Positions 33,667-43,125 of a stretch of DNA of 64,000 nucleotides are shown here, piece by piece. Made by a program: the position numbers and the translations under genes. A model generated the notes under the pieces. It was given only the letters and a program-made list of their open reading frames with translations, searched no databases and was not told the origin of the DNA. Source of the stretch: Thermosphaera aggregans (GTDB lineage: Archaea; Thermoproteota; Thermoprotei_A; Sulfolobales; Desulfurococcaceae); the NCBI RefSeq assembly GCF_014962245.1, contig NZ_CP063144.1:734582-798581 (forward strand), written 5' to 3'. Positions within the stretch are counted from its first letter, which is position 1. Each line of letters begins with the position of its first letter.

Positions 33667-33928
33667 CCACCCTCTCCTCCCTCTCAGTCTTGCTGATCAG
33701 AATAATTAATACTCCAGGTATGAGGCCGACCGCGACCGGGAGATACACGAGAACGATGTCAGGAGCCATGAGTAAAAAGTATAATAAAGCATAGAAAGTG
33801 CTTTGAATAGCGCTGAAGATAACTGCTTTCAATAAATCCTTTTCGAAAATAGCATAATACACGGATATTGTTGAACCTATTCCTGCTACAGCCATGAATA
33901 GGTAAACCAAGGTCTCAGGCGGGATCAT
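33650..33928 (-). CDS. mbhD: membrane-bound hydrogenase subunit D (DUF4040)
   Basis: 92 aa, three hydrophobic segments. KDLLKAVIFSAIQSTFYALLYFLLMAPDIVLVYLPVAVG resembles the C-terminal MrpA-like domain known as DUF4040/MbhD, including the APDI motif. It belongs to the antiporter-like module. Start ATG 33928, ATGA overlap with the MnhG gene. Confidence 0.85.
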   Translation of the reverse strand: MIPPETLVYLFMAVAGIGSTISVYYAIFEKDLLKAVIFSAIQSTFYALLYFLLMAPDIVLVYLPVAVGLIPGVLIILISKTEREERVDEEAG

Positions 33929-34299
33929 TGCCTATCACCACAAAGCTGGGGGTTCAACTCATCGTGAATACATGGGACAACCCTGGCGACCCCTGCTCTG
34001 TGAACTGCTCGCGCTATTGCATGGGAGCCTGCAGGAGCTAGTAGCATAATTATCAAGGCTGTGACTAGGCCGGCTCCCCCCATGAGGTATCTGTAAGAAC
34101 CTAATGGCTCGTAGACGAAAGCTATTAGGGAAGCTCCTATGATCGGGAAGACCGCGCCCCAGATGGTTCCAACAGTGGTAGCGTGAAGACGGAGGTAGAA
34201 GTTTTTAAACCGATGCATACCTATGGACGCGATTAGATCTGATAACGCGCCCAGGCCAATTAATGCTAACCCGATATAAGTGATTATTTCATCAATCAT
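33925..34299 (-). CDS. mbhC: membrane-bound hydrogenase subunit C (MnhG-like)
   Basis: About 124 aa MrpG/MnhG family: ALIGLGALSDLIASIGMHRFKNFYLRLHATTVGTIWG is the family core (split: GALSDLIASIG and FYLRLHATTVGT). Three membrane segments. I start at ATG 34299, which has GGTGGTTAAGG before it and lies two bases after the previous stop. The upstream ORF extension to 34365 would overlap the MnhF gene by 64 bases and is unlikely. Confidence 0.87.
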   Translation of the reverse strand: MIDEIITYIGLALIGLGALSDLIASIGMHRFKNFYLRLHATTVGTIWGAVFPIIGASLIAFVYEPLGSYRYLMGGAGLVTALIIMLLAPAGSHAIARAVHRAGVARVVPCIHDELNPQLCGDRQ

Positions 34300-34301
34300 C
34301 C

Positions 34302-34577
34302 TTAACCACCCATCTCGCCTTTCTCGAGATACTTCGCAATATAGATGTCTAGAGAGTAAATCCATAAAGCTAAGGGTATGGCCGTAACGATAAGGACTGG
34401 CTCTTTGAAAAATAAGCCAAGTATTACTAGCAACGCTGCCAGGTCATACGTCATTGAATCGATTGCGAGAACCTGGTCCCCTATTGTAGGTCCCTTTATA
34501 CCTCTTATCAAGTAGAGGACTATGGCTGCTAAGTAGAATGGGAGGAATATTATAATTAAACTTTGAACTAAATCCAT
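34302..34577 (-). CDS. mbhB: membrane-bound hydrogenase subunit B (MnhF-like)
   Basis: 91 aa, three hydrophobic segments, MrpF/MnhF family: YLIRGIKGPTIGDQVLAIDSM is the GPTxxDRVLAxD family motif. Part of the small-subunit cluster of the antiporter module. Start ATG 34577 with GGGTGAT before it. First gene of the Mrp-type section, four bases after mbhN. Confidence 0.88.
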   Translation of the reverse strand: MDLVQSLIIIFLPFYLAAIVLYLIRGIKGPTIGDQVLAIDSMTYDLAALLVILGLFFKEPVLIVTAIPLALWIYSLDIYIAKYLEKGEMGG

Positions 34578-34581
34578 CGAA

Positions 34582-34986
34582 TCACCCTTCTTTAACGATT
34601 TTCTTCAGTGTTGAAAGCGAGAGCTCGGATGAATCATTCTTAGCTGTGTCTGCAAGCCTGTGCTCGCTGGTTGAAACGTAAGCGTTAAACGGGCATACCG
34701 TGATACATCTGTAGCAGAAAACACACCTACCATAGTTGATTAGAGGGTATAGTCTTCTAGGATTGGATTTGGGGACTTCGTAATCCGGTGGGATAGGCGT
34801 CATCTTGATAGTGTCTGCAGGACACTCTATGCTACATAAGGAGCAACCTGTACATTTGCTTAAGTCTGCGTAGTGTCTTCCTCTAAAATCCTTCTCAATC
34901 ACGGTTTGCTCATAGGGGTATTGAATAGTTGCTGGTTTTGAAACCAAGTTCTCCAGCGCTAGCTTCAAAAGCTTCGGCTTCCTCAT
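34582..34986 (-). CDS. mbhN: membrane-bound hydrogenase subunit N (NuoI-like ferredoxin)
   Basis: 134 aa. Two [4Fe-4S] motifs: CTGCSLCSIECP and CVFCYRCITVCP, spaced as in NuoI/HycF. It passes electrons from reduced ferredoxin to the small subunit. TIQYPYEQTVIEKDFRGRHY is the usual N-terminal lead. Start ATG 34986, immediately after the mbhL stop. In Pyrococcus this gene is last, here it follows mbhL. Confidence 0.9.
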   Translation of the reverse strand: MRKPKLLKLALENLVSKPATIQYPYEQTVIEKDFRGRHYADLSKCTGCSLCSIECPADTIKMTPIPPDYEVPKSNPRRLYPLINYGRCVFCYRCITVCPFNAYVSTSEHRLADTAKNDSSELSLSTLKKIVKEG

Positions 34987-36180
34987 TTAAACCCCCTTCC
35001 CCAATTCTTTGAAAGGTAGCTTGTAGGAAACATTCTTGATTACGTCTACAACGGTCACTCTTTCCATGCAGGAGATGCAGGGGTCGAGCGAGGTCAGTAT
35101 CACGGGGAGGTCTGCAATAGTGTACCCCACATACATGAAACCGGTACTGATGATGTTGTTGAAGCTGGGCGTCCTAATCTTCACTCTGTAAGGATTAGGT
35201 GATTTGCCATCGCTCATCACGTAGTAGGTTAATTCGCCTCTCTGCGCCTCAACCCTGGTGTAAGCCTCCCCAGCAGGTATTTTCCTAGGTAGCTTCTTCT
35301 CATCCGGCACGGGGTTTGCGTCGCTTGGTAAGTGGTCGAGAACGTGTAAAGCTATTTTAACCGACTCTAAAGCCTCATCCCATCTAACCATCATCCTGGC
35401 CCATGAATCTCCCTCGGTCCTTGTAATAACGTTGAAAGGTATCTCTGAGTAAGCATCGTATTTGTCGCTTGCCCTTGAATCAATCTTTACCCCGGAAGCG
35501 CGAGCCACAGGCCCGACGAGAGAGTGTATTACCGCATCCCTCGTTGAGACCTTCCCGACGTCGACAAGTCTTTTAAGAATAGTGGGGTCTTCCTCGAAAA
35601 CTTTCTTGTAGTATTTAATTCTCTCCTCCGTTTTCAAAAGAATATCCCTAATCTTCTCTTTTTTCACATCATCAATATCTCTCCTAACGCCCCCAACCAT
35701 TACGTAGTCTGATAGTACGCGATTACCGGTTAGAATCTCCTTTGCCTTCATAATTTTTTCACGGTCCAGCATGATGTTCATGAAGAGGTTTTCAAAACCT
35801 ATGTTCTCCGCCATTACAGCGTTTATTAACATGTGGCTGTGGAGACGCTCCAGCTCCATTGCAAGAACTCTGAGATACTTAGCCCTATTGCTTATCTCCA
35901 TTCCAAGTATTTGTTCAACCGCTCTCACATAGCAGTCTGCATGGACAAGGTTGCATATACCGCAGACCCGTGCAACAATGAATATGTCTCTGTAGAACGA
36001 GTTCTTCTCGCATAACTTTTCAATTCCGCGATGATTGTACCCGGTGTTTATTTCAACCTTGACGATTTCCTCTCCATCGGCATAAGCCTTAAGCAGGACT
36101 GGCTCGTGGAGAGCTGGATGCTGGGGTCCAACCGGGAGCTCAAGCGCAAGCGGCACCTCTATGATTTTCGAAACACTCAT
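34987..36180 (-). CDS. mbhL: membrane-bound [NiFe] hydrogenase large subunit
   Basis: About 397 aa, NuoD/HycE family. Both nickel-iron cysteine pairs are intact: ARVCGICNLVHADC near residue 75 and DPCISCMER near residue 370. A 23-residue tail beginning VTVVDV follows the arginine, as in HycE-type precursors cleaved after nickel insertion. These features indicate a functional hydrogen-evolving site, unlike the Mbs sulfur reductase paralogue, which lacks part of the set. ATG 36180 behind GGGGTG is preferred to GTG 36186. The maturation protease is not in the window. Confidence 0.92.
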   Translation of the reverse strand: MSVSKIIEVPLALELPVGPQHPALHEPVLLKAYADGEEIVKVEINTGYNHRGIEKLCEKNSFYRDIFIVARVCGICNLVHADCYVRAVEQILGMEISNRAKYLRVLAMELERLHSHMLINAVMAENIGFENLFMNIMLDREKIMKAKEILTGNRVLSDYVMVGGVRRDIDDVKKEKIRDILLKTEERIKYYKKVFEEDPTILKRLVDVGKVSTRDAVIHSLVGPVARASGVKIDSRASDKYDAYSEIPFNVITRTEGDSWARMMVRWDEALESVKIALHVLDHLPSDANPVPDEKKLPRKIPAGEAYTRVEAQRGELTYYVMSDGKSPNPYRVKIRTPSFNNIISTGFMYVGYTIADLPVILTSLDPCISCMERVTVVDVIKNVSYKLPFKELGKGV

Positions 36181-36182
36181 TC

Positions 36183-36626
36183 TCACACCCCGCTATCCTT
36201 TCTTAATGGATATTTGCCTTGTTCAACAACGTCGGAGGGGACAAAGAAACCACGCTTTAAAAACGGGTTCCCTTTGAAAACAACCCCGAGGAGGTCGTGG
36301 GTTTCACACTCACCAGGTAAAACCCCAGGGATTAAATCTATGAGAGAATCAACCGTGGGATTATCCCGTGGGATAAATGTCCTGAAAACAACGGTTTCTT
36401 CCTCGGGTAGAACCACTACGTAGTAATCCAGGCGAATCCTTCCTTCATCCTTAAGATCTGTTCCAATTATGGTGGATACGTAAAACGATGAATCCCCTAA
36501 CACTTCAATCATTTTCGAGAAAACATTTCTCAAATCCTCAGGCTTCACAACATAAACTTTTCTACCCGGCTTAACCACCTGGGTCTCCAGCGTGAAAGGT
36601 GAGAGAAAATCGAGCCGGCTACTCAT
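36183..36626 (-). CDS. mbhK: membrane-bound hydrogenase subunit K (NuoC-like)
   Basis: About 147 aa, complex I 30-kDa/HycE-N family. IRLDYYVVVLPEEETVVFRTFIPRDNPTVDSL and ETHDLLGVVFKGNP (the ExxDLxGxxFxGHP motif, here with N for H) identify it. It shields the large subunit. Among several nearby in-frame starts I choose ATG 36626 with GGGGGAA before it; ATG 36635 or GTG 36638 would overlap mbhJ more. Confidence 0.87.
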   Translation of the reverse strand: MSSRLDFLSPFTLETQVVKPGRKVYVVKPEDLRNVFSKMIEVLGDSSFYVSTIIGTDLKDEGRIRLDYYVVVLPEEETVVFRTFIPRDNPTVDSLIDLIPGVLPGECETHDLLGVVFKGNPFLKRGFFVPSDVVEQGKYPLRKDSGV

Positions 36627-37104
36627 TTCCCCCATCACCTGCTTCGAGTTTTTTCAAAAGCTTGACGATACCATCCAGTATTGCCTCCGGCCTGGGAGGA
36701 CACCCTGGTATGTATATTGATACTGGAACGGCCTTGTCAGCTCCTCCTTCAACACTGTATGATTTGTAGAAAACGCCTCCATCGACGGCGCAAGCCCCTA
36801 CCGCTACTACGAATTTCGGATTGGGCATTTGATCGTATAATCGCCGAAGCCTTTCGCCAGCTTTCTTAGTCACAGCGCCCGTCACAACTAAGATATCCCC
36901 GTGCCTAATGCTCGGCGCAAGCTTTACCCCGAACCTCTCGGGATCGTATAGAGGAGTTATGGAGGCTAGTACTTCGATATCGCACCCGTTGCATGCCCCA
37001 GTGTTGAAGTGGACGAGCCATGGCGAGTACCGAATGATTTTACAGGTTTTACAGGTTTTGCTAGTTTCCTCTTTCGTCGAAGCCAGCGTAATCACCTGTG
37101 TCAA
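36619..37104 (-). CDS. mbhJ: membrane-bound hydrogenase small subunit (NuoB-like)
   Basis: 161 aa, complex I 20-kDa family. FNTGACNGCDIEVLAS holds the first two cluster cysteines, VGACAVDGGVF the third and YIPGCPPRPEAILDGI the fourth, so the proximal [4Fe-4S] site is complete. It relays electrons between MbhN and the nickel site. Start TTG 37104 has no ribosome binding site but a TATA-like element 25-34 bases upstream, pointing to a leaderless operon mRNA. First gene of the 13-gene operon. Confidence 0.9.
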   Translation of the reverse strand: MTQVITLASTKEETSKTCKTCKIIRYSPWLVHFNTGACNGCDIEVLASITPLYDPERFGVKLAPSIRHGDILVVTGAVTKKAGERLRRLYDQMPNPKFVVAVGACAVDGGVFYKSYSVEGGADKAVPVSIYIPGCPPRPEAILDGIVKLLKKLEAGDGGNE

Positions 37105-37126
37105 GTTGGATTAATCAAGGGTGAGC

Positions 37127-37139
37127 ATTAAAAATAAAG
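37127..37139 (-). promoter_or_regulatory. TATA element of the mbh operon
   Basis: On the minus strand the bases read CTTTATTTTTAAT, a plausible archaeal TATA box. It lies 23-35 bases before TTG 37104 of mbhJ and inside the 47-base spacer after hypF, so mbh can be transcribed separately from hypE-hypC-hypF. Confidence 0.45.
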
Positions 37140-37151
37140 CGTTAGGGATTC

Positions 37152-39461
37152 CTAATAGCGTTCTAAACCCTGCGAAGCAATTAGTGAACAAGCTTGTCCA
37201 AAGGAGAGCCCACCGTCTCCTGCCGGGATTCTGCGAGGGAGATGTATTGTAAATCCTTCAAGTTGCAATCTCTCCTTTAATCCTTGGTAAATGTGCTCGT
37301 TGACTATTGCTCCACCGCTCGCAACCACATAATCGATCCCATGCTTCAATGCTGATTTAACAGCAAGCTCCCCTATGTAGTATCCGTACGAGTATAGGAA
37401 GCTCCTGGCGAGCGTGGCGGGATCCACTTCATTTCTCTTATTTATGATCTCATCGATAATCCCATCGTAATCTAGAATGTGTAACCCGTTAACCTGCTTG
37501 AAGTAAGCATTTTCTAAAAGAACCCTCTCTCCTCTCGAAGCAACAGCCTCTAGCTTGATCGCGGGTTCACCATCATATGTTCTGATATAGGAAACGCCTA
37601 GGAGTGCCGCGACCAGATCTATCAACCTACCCGTGCTTGAAGCCTTCACATACTTCCCATGATTAAACATCGTGTAAACGAGCCTGTGCTCGATTACTTC
37701 CTTCTCGCTGACTGGTTTGAGAACCCTCATTATTTCATCGAGCGACCATTTTCTCTTAGCAAAGTAAAGGGTTACCAGACGCCTAATACTGATCGCATCC
37801 CTATCACTAGTTAACGGAATCCATTCAATACTACCCACTCTCTCATAATGGTTATTCTCAGTGTTGAAAACTATTACCTCGCCGCCCCAGACAGAGTCGT
37901 CATCGCCCCATCCCAAGCCGTCCAATGCTATCCCAGCTACCCTGCCACCCAACTCATTGTCGATGGCTGTGCCTAGAAGGTGTGCGTAGTGATGCTGAAC
38001 TTCAACGATTCTACAGCCATGTTTTCTTGCAGTATCTAGCCCTATCCTCCTCGAGTGATACGCCTTGTGCTTGTCAACAACGATGGTTAGATCCGTATAC
38101 TTGAGTCCGTAGACTCTAATGAAGAAATCTATACTCCTGAGTAGCTGTTCCTGGGTTTCAGGATCATCTAAATCTCCTATGTATTGAGAAATTATGATCT
38201 TGTCCTCGAAACCGAGGGCGAAAGTGTTGGATAAGTCTCCCCCCATCCCTAATACTGGGCTTTCAAGGTTTCTCTTAATTCTAATCCATCTTGGAGCGTA
38301 GCCTCTGCTTCTTCTCAGTAGCACGTAGTGCTCTCCTGTCTTTCTAACCACACTATCATCGACACGGTTGACTATGACCCTGTTATGCACTAGAAAGTAG
38401 TCTGCTATGCTTCTCAGCTTGCTCTTGGCACACTCCTCGGTGGTGCACATTGGAGCCCCTGTTGAGTTCCCACTTGTCATTATCAAAAACTTATCCTTCG
38501 TGTGCATTAACAGTAAGAAGTGGAGCGGGGTGTAGGCAATGAAAACTCCTTCGTGGCTCAGCCCCGGAGACACATGCTTGGACACGGGGCTGTCATCACG
38601 TTTAGGAAGCAGTAGTATGGGGGCTTGAGGCGATGAAAGCAGTCTTTCATCATCTTCAGACATATGAACGAGGAGTTTAAGGATAGAGGTGTCGAGACCC
38701 ATTATTGCAAAAGGTTTCGAGGGCCTGTTCTTTCTCCTCCTCAGTTTTAAAACAACATCATCGCTTGTAGCTAAAGCAGCAATATGGTATCCTCCGATTC
38801 CTTTAACAGCTATGATGTTTCCTTCATCAATAAGTCTGGCAGCCTCCTTTAAGGGTTCATCAGTGCTTAAAGGTTTGAAATCGCTGTCTAACAGAGCAAG
38901 GCTTGGCCCATCGCGCGGGCAACTGATCCCTTGGGCGTGGTATCTTCGAACGTTCTCGTGGTCAGAGTACTCTTTTAAACAGGACTCACATAGAGGAAAG
39001 GATCTCATGCTTGTGTTTTCTCGATCATACGGGACTGTATACATCATTGAAAACCTTGGCCCACACCAGGCACAGGAGTTGAAAGGATACATATACCTTG
39101 GATTTGAGGGGTCCATGATTTCTATCAAACAATCCCTACAAACAGCGAAATCCGGCGGGATCATGGAGCCAGTAACCTTGACCGTCCCGCTTCTTTCAAT
39201 GTGAGAGTTCTTGTAACCGACTGGTTGTGTAAGCTCTAGAAATACTTCCTCTATTTCGGCTGGGGGAGGTTTCTCAATGTAGAGAGTGGAGAGGAATTCA
39301 TAGACAGCTTCCTCATCACCTTCGACGAAAACCTCTACTTCCGAACCACCAACATTCCTTACATAACCCGTCAGCCCCAGTCTCCTCATTGCTCTATCTA
39401 TGAATGGTCTGAACCCGACTCCTTGAACAATCCCGTTAATAACTAGTCTTGCAGCTATCAA
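37152..39461 (-). CDS. hypF: carbamoyltransferase HypF ([NiFe] hydrogenase maturation)
   Basis: 769 aa, full length. Acylphosphatase domain (GIVQGVGFRPFIDRAM, about 10-25), zinc-finger region (CRDC, CAWC, CESC, then CPRD, about 107-185), YrdC-like domain (GIGGYHIAALATSDD, SGNSTGAPM), Kae1-like domain (VQHHYAHLLG, ALDGLGWGDDDSVWGGE). It makes the thiocarboxamide on HypE that becomes the cyanide ligands. The last zinc-finger motif reads CPRDGP where CPxCGP is usual, so one zinc ligand is an aspartate (codon 38910-38912). Start TTG 39461. Third in hypE-hypC-hypF. Confidence 0.93.
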   Translation of the reverse strand: MIAARLVINGIVQGVGFRPFIDRAMRRLGLTGYVRNVGGSEVEVFVEGDEEAVYEFLSTLYIEKPPPAEIEEVFLELTQPVGYKNSHIERSGTVKVTGSMIPPDFAVCRDCLIEIMDPSNPRYMYPFNSCAWCGPRFSMMYTVPYDRENTSMRSFPLCESCLKEYSDHENVRRYHAQGISCPRDGPSLALLDSDFKPLSTDEPLKEAARLIDEGNIIAVKGIGGYHIAALATSDDVVLKLRRRKNRPSKPFAIMGLDTSILKLLVHMSEDDERLLSSPQAPILLLPKRDDSPVSKHVSPGLSHEGVFIAYTPLHFLLLMHTKDKFLIMTSGNSTGAPMCTTEECAKSKLRSIADYFLVHNRVIVNRVDDSVVRKTGEHYVLLRRSRGYAPRWIRIKRNLESPVLGMGGDLSNTFALGFEDKIIISQYIGDLDDPETQEQLLRSIDFFIRVYGLKYTDLTIVVDKHKAYHSRRIGLDTARKHGCRIVEVQHHYAHLLGTAIDNELGGRVAGIALDGLGWGDDDSVWGGEVIVFNTENNHYERVGSIEWIPLTSDRDAISIRRLVTLYFAKRKWSLDEIMRVLKPVSEKEVIEHRLVYTMFNHGKYVKASSTGRLIDLVAALLGVSYIRTYDGEPAIKLEAVASRGERVLLENAYFKQVNGLHILDYDGIIDEIINKRNEVDPATLARSFLYSYGYYIGELAVKSALKHGIDYVVASGGAIVNEHIYQGLKERLQLEGFTIHLPRRIPAGDGGLSFGQACSLIASQGLERY

Positions 39462-39471
39462 GGAGGGATCC

Positions 39472-39717
39472 TCACAACTCTATTTCTCCGCCTAGACCGG
39501 AAACAGTTTTGAGAAGCTTGATGAGTTCTTCAAACTCCTCCTTGCCGACCTTACTTATCACTACGCCTGCGTGAACAATTACGAAATCCCCAGGCACCAC
39601 CTCTTCATCAATGGCCAATAGGGTCTCTTTCACAAGACCACCTATCTTAACCTTGGCAATTGGTGGCGTGGAGCTCTTATCAATGCTGACTACTTCTCCT
39701 GGCACACCGAGACACAT
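39472..39717 (-). CDS. hypC: hydrogenase maturation chaperone HypC/HybG
   Basis: 81 aa from ATG 39717. The N-terminus reads MCLGVPGEV, the MCxxxP motif whose cysteine 2 holds the iron ligand complex with HypD after methionine removal; this fixes the start at 39717, with AGGTGATACGG before it, although the frame opens to 39726. GDFVIVHAGVVISKV is the second conserved stretch. HypA, HypB and HypD genes are not in the window. Confidence 0.93.
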   Translation of the reverse strand: MCLGVPGEVVSIDKSSTPPIAKVKIGGLVKETLLAIDEEVVPGDFVIVHAGVVISKVGKEEFEELIKLLKTVSGLGGEIEL

Positions 39718-39726
39718 CCGTATCAC

Positions 39727-40761
<1,035 letters not shown>

Positions 40762-40884
40762 TTCAAACCCTCGATGTAGGTATCTATAACATGATTATAA
40801 AATAAAGGAGTTTTATACTTAAATAAAAATTATATACTTGTACAGATAGTTTTTAATGCTCGGCACAGGATTAGGCTGGTAGTG
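40762..40884. promoter_or_regulatory. divergent promoter of hypE and the dehydrogenase operon
   Basis: Very AT-rich spacer. TTTATAATCAT-type sequence on the minus strand (about 40792-40804) can serve hypE. On the plus strand GTTTTTAATG (about 40849-40858) lies 27-36 bases ahead of ATG 40885, and TTATATACTTG (40830-40840) is a second AT element. An imperfect direct repeat, TTATACTT at 40812-40819 and TATACTTG at 40833-40840, is also present. Confidence 0.38.
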
Positions 40885-42345
40885 ATGAAGGATTATAGAA
40901 TTGTTGAGCACCCGATAATAGATTTCAAGCGGGGTAGAAAAGTTTCTCTAACATACAATGGGAAAATTGTGGAGGCATATGAGGGGGAAAGCATTCTCGC
41001 AGGATTATATGCCGCCGGATTTCGCGTTTTCGCTACAAGCCCTCAGGGAGATAGGCTTAGAGGAGCGTTCTGCATGATAGGAAGATGCTCAAGCTGCCTT
41101 TCCAGAGTCAACGGCATTCCAAACACCAGGATTTGTATTGAACCGGTTAGGGACGGATTGATCGTTGAAACACAGGAGGGCTTACCAGACATTCCAAAAG
41201 TCTCCCGCGAGATTGTTGACGTGGTTGAAGAAATGAAAGACGTGGATGTTTTAATTATCGGAGCGGGCCCAGCGGGATTGAAGGCCGCTGAAATACTAGG
41301 AGGATACGGGCTCCGGGTTCTAGTAGCAACTGATCACTTCAGGGCTGGCGGCCAGCTGGTCAAGCAAACACACAAGTTTTTCGGCGACACAACATACTAC
41401 GGGGGTGTTCGCGGATTCAAAATCGCGGAGAAATTGATCTCAAATCTTAGTAGAAACCCAAATGTTGAGATCTCAACAAGGACTTTCGTGTATGGATATT
41501 TTAAGGAAGGATTTTTCGGCGCGGAGAAAATCGGGGATCCCAGCCTCCACCTCCTAATTAGAGCTAAATACGTAATAGTTGCTGCGGGCGCCTCTGAAAG
41601 AAGCTTGTTATTCGAGAACAATGATCTACCAGGGATTATGGGGGCAGGTGGCGCGCAAACACTCATGAATGAATACGGGGTCAAACCGGGTGAGGATGCT
41701 CTTGTAATAGGTAGTGGTAATGTTGGATTGATTGTTGCTTATCAGTTGTTGCAAGCAGGGGTCAGGGTACACGGGATCGCTGAGGTGTTAAGGGAGATAG
41801 GCGGGTGGTTCGTCCACGCTGCTAAGATTAGAAGGCACGGGGTACCAATATTCACGGGTCACACTATTGTGAGGGCTGAGGGTAGAGATAGGGTTGAGAA
41901 GGCCGTGATCAGCCAGGTTGGTAAAGACTTAAAGCCGCTTCCGGGCACGGAGAAGGAGTTTAACGTTGACCTAGTTCTTTTAGCAGTTGGCCTGCAGCCT
42001 AACTATTCACTGCTGAGCCAGATGGGGGCGTTGATGAAGTACCTGCCTGAGGCAGGGGGTTTAATCCCATTGAGAACCAGATATATGGAGACAAGCATTA
42101 GAAACGTTTTCGTTGCCGGCGATCTATCCGGGATCGAGGAAGCTACCACAGCTTTTATAGAAGGAGAAATAGCGGCTTACACTATTTTAGAACGTGAAGG
42201 ATTTGCTAAAGCGGTTGAGGAAAGAGAGAGAATACTCAACTACCTGTGGAATGAGTACAGGCAGTCCCCCGTGGTCCAGCGGTCCAGGGACGCAAAGCTT
42301 AAGGTTACCGTGAGTGAGGAGGAAATGAAAAGGTTGAGGGGGTAG
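40885..42345 (+). CDS. FAD/NAD-dependent dehydrogenase alpha subunit with [2Fe-2S] domain (proline dehydrogenase complex type)
   Basis: About 486 aa. N-terminal [2Fe-2S] domain with C-x4-C-x2-C-x12-C (from FCMIGRCSSC to RIC). FAD site IIGAGPAGLKAAEIL (about 130), NAD site VIGSGNVGLIVAYQLL (about 275), and NVFVAGDLSGIEEA near the end. This matches the alpha subunit of archaeal dye-linked L-proline dehydrogenase and of sarcosine oxidase-type complexes. It would transfer electrons to NAD or a carrier. ATG 40885 and GTG 40882 are both possible. First gene of a four-gene operon. Confidence 0.82.
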   Translation: MKDYRIVEHPIIDFKRGRKVSLTYNGKIVEAYEGESILAGLYAAGFRVFATSPQGDRLRGAFCMIGRCSSCLSRVNGIPNTRICIEPVRDGLIVETQEGLPDIPKVSREIVDVVEEMKDVDVLIIGAGPAGLKAAEILGGYGLRVLVATDHFRAGGQLVKQTHKFFGDTTYYGGVRGFKIAEKLISNLSRNPNVEISTRTFVYGYFKEGFFGAEKIGDPSLHLLIRAKYVIVAAGASERSLLFENNDLPGIMGAGGAQTLMNEYGVKPGEDALVIGSGNVGLIVAYQLLQAGVRVHGIAEVLREIGGWFVHAAKIRRHGVPIFTGHTIVRAEGRDRVEKAVISQVGKDLKPLPGTEKEFNVDLVLLAVGLQPNYSLLSQMGALMKYLPEAGGLIPLRTRYMETSIRNVFVAGDLSGIEEATTAFIEGEIAAYTILEREGFAKAVEERERILNYLWNEYRQSPVVQRSRDAKLKVTVSEEEMKRLRG

Positions 42346-42351
42346 ACGGGC

Positions 42352-42837
42352 ATGGGGTTTAAAGAAACCGGGGTTTTAACTTTGGAGGATATGATGAGAG
42401 CAGGCTTGATGCCGTCGGAAGAGAGGTTGAGAAAGGGGCCTGTAGCACTGCTGGAATGCCCGGAGCAAATCCCGTGCAATATTTGCGTCTCCGCATGCCC
42501 GTTCAAAGCAATAAGCATGGATAAGATATATGAACTTCCCAGGCTGGATGAAAACAAGTGTGTAGGATGCGGAGTATGCGTTGCCAAATGCCCCGGGCTC
42601 GCGATATTTGTGATTGACGTCAGCAAAGGCGACAAGGCCTATATAACCCTTCCATACGAGTTTCTCCCCAGACCTTCGAAAGGAGTGAAAGTCAAATTGC
42701 TCAATAGGGAGGGCAAAATCGTGGGCGAAGGAGTAATTGTGAAGGCGTGGGAATATGAAAAAACATGGGTTGTCACGGTCGAAGTTGAGAAAAACCTATG
42801 GTTTGATGTAAGAGCTATTAGAATCGAGGGGAGGTAA
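42352..42837 (+). CDS. ferredoxin-like [4Fe-4S] subunit of the amine dehydrogenase complex
   Basis: 161 aa. Two [4Fe-4S] motifs: CPEQIPCNICVSACP and CVGCGVCVAKCP, followed by a small beta domain of about 70 residues (GVKVKLLNREGKIVGEG) of unknown role. Acts as electron relay between the FAD subunits. Corresponds by position to the small iron-sulfur subunit of the proline dehydrogenase complexes of Thermococcus. Start ATG, six bases after the alpha subunit. Confidence 0.8.
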   Translation: MGFKETGVLTLEDMMRAGLMPSEERLRKGPVALLECPEQIPCNICVSACPFKAISMDKIYELPRLDENKCVGCGVCVAKCPGLAIFVIDVSKGDKAYITLPYEFLPRPSKGVKVKLLNREGKIVGEGVIVKAWEYEKTWVVTVEVEKNLWFDVRAIRIEGR

Positions 42838-43125
42838 ATGACTCAGCAGGATCCTAGGAAGATAATCGTGTGCAGATGCGAGAACGTCACCCTTGAGCAG
42901 ATTCTACGCGCTATTGAGGAGGGTTTCGACAGCCTCGAGCTATTGAAGAGAAAGCTGAGAGTTGGCATGGGACCGTGTCAAGGCACCACCTGCTTGCTAA
43001 TGATTGCTAGAATTCTAATGCAGAAAACGGGGAAGTCTTTTGAGGAGGTTTTCTTACCGGTTAACCGCCCACCTATCCACCCTGTAAAATTGAAAAACTT
43101 CATAGGTGGTAGTCGTGAAGGCTGA
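42838..43125 (+). CDS. BFD-like [2Fe-2S] subunit
   Basis: 95 aa. IIVCRCENVTLEQI and GMGPCQGTTC give the CxC...C-x4-C pattern of bacterioferritin-associated ferredoxin-like [2Fe-2S] domains, found as separate or fused parts in sarcosine oxidase and proline dehydrogenase systems. Start ATG 42838 immediately after the preceding TAA, with GGGGAGGTAA as binding site. It overlaps the next gene by about 11 bases. Confidence 0.82.
   Translation: MTQQDPRKIIVCRCENVTLEQILRAIEEGFDSLELLKRKLRVGMGPCQGTTCLLMIARILMQKTGKSFEEVFLPVNRPPIHPVKLKNFIGGSREG

Noticed and set aside
28971-37104. Reading the operon as the Mbs (sulfane sulfur reductase) or a plain Mrp antiporter plus complex I fragment
   Set aside because: The large subunit has both CxxC pairs and a processing tail, and hyp genes adjoin, all of which fit a true hydrogenase.
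38689-39204. A 171-codon plus-strand frame inside hypF
   Set aside because: Shadow of HypF; the HypF frame contains all expected domains across this stretch.
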